64,000 bases of DNA from Spirosoma radiotolerans (GTDB lineage: Bacteria > Bacteroidota > Bacteroidia > Cytophagales > Spirosomataceae). Of the stretch, positions 62,000-64,000 are shown piece by piece. The notes beneath the pieces are model-generated. The model was not told the DNA's origin and did no database searches. It worked only from the letters and a program-made list of their open reading frames with translations. Position 1 is the stretch's first letter, and each line of letters starts with the position of its first letter. The stretch spans positions 5,689,501 through 5,753,500 of the forward strand of contig NZ_CP010429.1 of assembly GCF_000974425.1 (NCBI RefSeq), written 5' to 3'. The translations under genes and the position numbers were made by a program.

Positions 62000-63168
62000 C
62001 TGACATAAAAAAACGCCATATCGCCATCCTCGGCTCTACAGGTTCTATTGGGACCCAGGCCGTTGAGGTGATAAAATCCCATCCCGACCAGTTTCAGGTT
62101 GAGGTGCTGACGACCAACAACAATGCCGATCTGCTCATTCAGCAGGCCGTTGAACTGAAACCGAATGTTGTGGTTATCTGCAATGAGAATCGCTACGATC
62201 AGGTTTTCTCGGCCCTCGACCCGTTGGGCATTAAGGTCTATGCCGGAGCCAAAGCCATTTCGTCGGTCGTGCAGATGGATACCATCGACATGGTGTTGAC
62301 GGCCATGGTGGGTTACGCCGGACTACTGCCCACCATCAAAGCGATTGAAGCAGGGAAGGCTATTGCACTGGCCAACAAAGAAACACTGGTGGTGGCAGGC
62401 GAGCTCATTACCCGACTGGCAGCCCAAAAAGGCATCAACATCTACCCCGTCGACTCGGAACATTCCGCAATTTTCCAGTGCCTGGTCGGTGAGTTTCACA
62501 ACCCAATCGAGAAAATTATTCTGACAGCATCGGGTGGGCCTTTCCGGGGAAAGACACCGGAATTTTTGTCGACCGTGACGAAAGCCCAGGCGCTCAAGCA
62601 TCCGAACTGGACGATGGGAGCCAAAATCACCATCGACTCGGCCACACTGATGAACAAAGGGCTGGAAGTCATTGAAGCCAAGTGGTTATTTGGCCTGACG
62701 GCCGAGCAGATCGACGTCATCGTTCACCCGCAGAGCATTATTCATTCGCTGGTGCAGTTCGAAGACGGCAGCCTTAAAGCGCAAATGGGCCTGCCCGATA
62801 TGCGCTTACCCATTCAGTTTGCACTGGGCTATCCCAATCGGCTGAAATCTGATTTTCCTCGCTTCAACTTTATAGATTATCCGTCGCTGACGTTCGAGCA
62901 GCCCGACCTGAAAACGTTTCGAAATCTTCAGCTTGCTTTCGATGCCCTGAAACGGGGCGGCAATGCACCCTGCGTTATTAACGCGGCTAATGAAGTAGCG
63001 GTCGATGCTTTCCTGAACGACCAGGTCAGTTTTCTGGAAATTTCGGATATCATTGAGTCCTGTTTGACTAAAGTAACTTTTGTCGAAAAGCCGACCTACG
63101 ATGACTATGTCTACACCGACGAAGAAACCCGTCGGCTTGCTACGGAGCGAATTAAAACTTTGGTTTAA
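61996..63168 (+). CDS. dxr: 1-deoxy-D-xylulose 5-phosphate reductoisomerase
   Basis: 390 residues, the family length. The NADPH loop ILGSTGSIGTQAVEVI, the metal site region YPVDSEHSAIFQCL, the flexible lid ASGGPFRGK and MNKGLEVIEA are all present. It makes MEP, the second step of non-mevalonate isoprenoid synthesis, which also feeds carotenoid formation by crtB and crtI elsewhere in the window. Its ATG overlaps the stop of the HNH gene, so its translation may depend on the preceding defence-like cassette. It is followed by rseP after 187 nt. Confidence 0.98.
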   Translation: MTDIKKRHIAILGSTGSIGTQAVEVIKSHPDQFQVEVLTTNNNADLLIQQAVELKPNVVVICNENRYDQVFSALDPLGIKVYAGAKAISSVVQMDTIDMVLTAMVGYAGLLPTIKAIEAGKAIALANKETLVVAGELITRLAAQKGINIYPVDSEHSAIFQCLVGEFHNPIEKIILTASGGPFRGKTPEFLSTVTKAQALKHPNWTMGAKITIDSATLMNKGLEVIEAKWLFGLTAEQIDVIVHPQSIIHSLVQFEDGSLKAQMGLPDMRLPIQFALGYPNRLKSDFPRFNFIDYPSLTFEQPDLKTFRNLQLAFDALKRGGNAPCVINAANEVAVDAFLNDQVSFLEISDIIESCLTKVTFVEKPTYDDYVYTDEETRRLATERIKTLV

Positions 63169-63210
63169 CTGTTTGTATCGTATCAACCACGCTCAACGTT
63201 TTTACTTTAC

Positions 63211-63288
63211 GTGACTTACTGGATTTGGTTTATCGTAGGTATTGTACTCGGCATTATTTTACTTCGCGCCCTCAAAAGCCGACGCTAA
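63211..63288 (+). CDS. Possible 25-residue single-helix membrane peptide
   Basis: A GTG-initiated frame between dxr and rseP encodes one hydrophobic helix (WIWFIVGIVLGIILLRAL) with a basic end (KSRR) and a stop. Its composition is that of a small membrane protein and the codons match the neighbours in style. There is no recognised ribosome binding site, and a CTG at 63169 could extend it. It could be chance; the clean helix and positive tail argue for a real gene. Confidence 0.35.
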   Translation: MTYWIWFIVGIVLGIILLRALKSRR

Positions 63289-63355
63289 ATAAAGCGTATT
63301 TTTAAAACCCTCACATTAGCATTATCACAACGGTCTGCCATAGCGGATTAACTAC

Positions 63356-64000
63356 ATGGAACCTAAGTATTTAGAGATTTTAATAATGGCGGGTCAGCTC
63401 ATTCTGGGCTTATCCATTCTCGTTGGCTTACACGAATTAGGTCATTTATTGGCCGCCAAGGCCTTCGGCATGCGCGTAGAGCAGTATTTTATTGGCTTTC
63501 CCCCTAAAGTATGGAGTATCAAACGGGGCGAAACCGAATACGGTGTCGGGGCCATTCCGCTGGGTGGTTTTGTGAAAATTTCGGGCATGATTGACGAATC
63601 GCTCGATACAGCCCATACCAACACAGAGCCCCAACCCTATGAGTTTCGCGCCAAACCCGCCTGGCAGCGTTTGATTGTGATGCTCGGTGGCATTATTGTT
63701 AATGTGATCGTTGGAATTCTGATTTTCGTGATCATTGCTTACAAAAACGGCAATACGTATCTGGCTGCCAAAGACGCTAAATATGGCATTGTCGCCTATG
63801 ATCTGGCCAAAAGCATCGGCTTACAAACGGGGGATAAAATTGTGAAGGTCAATGGAAAGACAATCACCGACTTCAATGAAATTCGTAGCTCAGATGTGTT
63901 CCTTGGCAATAACAGCTCATACACGATTGAGCGGAATGGTAAGCTGGAAGACATTTTCATCCCGAATAATTTTGTTGATAAGTTAGCCGACAAGAAAGCG
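63356..64000 (+). CDS. rseP: Site-2 protease RseP, 3' partial
   Basis: The first 215 codons of an M50 site-2 protease. The zinc motif HELGH lies in the first membrane helix (about residues 26-30), followed by GFPPKVWSIKRGETEYGVGAIPLGGFVKISGMIDES, the MRE beta-loop region. A PDZ domain begins at about residue 145 (AKSIGLQTGDKIVKVNGKTI). RseP cuts membrane anti-sigma factors within the bilayer. The dxr-rseP order is common. The gene runs past the window end. Confidence 0.95.
   Translation, partial: MEPKYLEILIMAGQLILGLSILVGLHELGHLLAAKAFGMRVEQYFIGFPPKVWSIKRGETEYGVGAIPLGGFVKISGMIDESLDTAHTNTEPQPYEFRAKPAWQRLIVMLGGIIVNVIVGILIFVIIAYKNGNTYLAAKDAKYGIVAYDLAKSIGLQTGDKIVKVNGKTITDFNEIRSSDVFLGNNSSYTIERNGKLEDIFIPNNFVDKLADKKA

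Overview
The window looks like a chromosome segment of a pigmented Bacteroidota bacterium of the Cytophagales, most like Spirosoma and its relatives. That placement rests on gene content and protein style, not on a search. Supporting signs are TAnnTTTG-type -7 promoter elements, the general lack of Shine-Dalgarno sequences, the type IX secretion proteins PorU and PorV, a LytS/LytTR two-component pair, a PSP1/RicT protein with a Cys-rich N-terminus, and a crtI-crtB carotenoid pair. I see no tRNA, rRNA, CRISPR array, insertion sequence or prophage. Most of the window is ordinary chromosome. Coordinates below are the coding regions I consider real; where an upstream start exists but a conserved N-terminus begins later, I chose the later start.

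Layout. 1-6.5 kb: a partial BlaR1-like M56 peptidase, then ricT-like, purD and recQ on the minus strand. 6.5-15.9 kb: kdsD, an ECF sigma factor with a long structured leader, crtI and crtB, a JmjC/cupin protein on the opposite strand, gatB overlapping a TlpA-like thioredoxin gene, and proC. 15.9-20.3 kb: a TonB-receptor-like beta-barrel gene divergent from a LytS kinase and LytTR regulator. 20.4-33.2 kb (minus strand): purB, a DUF1207-like protein, an M20 peptidase, plsY, an inactive-looking M16 homologue, porV, porU, a SprT-like protein, a small Thr/Ser-rich lipoprotein and a GtrA-like protein. 33.3-41.1 kb (minus strand): nuoN-M-L-K as a detached proton-pumping arm of complex I, a DEDDh exonuclease, and an exbD/exbB pair. 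41.3-46.1 kb: an MDR oxidoreductase, then a glycerol uptake unit (aquaglyceroporin and glpK) facing an MscS channel. 46.1-54.5 kb (minus strand): a five-gene cluster of planctomycete type (NHL propeller, DUF2231/cytochrome/LRR protein, small secreted protein, PSCyt1-DUF1549-LamG-DUF1553 protein, DUF1501 protein) with two Tat-like signals and three CxxCH heme motifs. 54.7-58.3 kb (minus strand): a Spy-like protein, free-methionine-sulfoxide reductase, mreD, mreC and mreB. 58.5-64 kb (plus strand): a GH3-like gene, a two-gene AAA-ATPase/HNH cassette, dxr and a partial rseP.

The strongest candidate for a little-described system is the cassette at 60043-61999. It encodes an ABC/OLD-type ATPase like PtuA and a small HNH protein like PtuB, in a variant form (CAYT in place of the usual CAYC). 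It is AT-richer than its neighbours. It is seated without scars between the GH3 gene (3-nt gap) and dxr (ATGA overlap), so a probable defence module appears to be translationally coupled to an essential isoprenoid gene.

A second pattern spans the window. Spacers just downstream of stop codons very often hold a gene-specific inverted repeat, several of them perfect over 18-37 bp and mostly without a U-tract. The clearest are at 57227-57313, 44899-44960, 54615-54684, 26799-26883 and 41271-41308.
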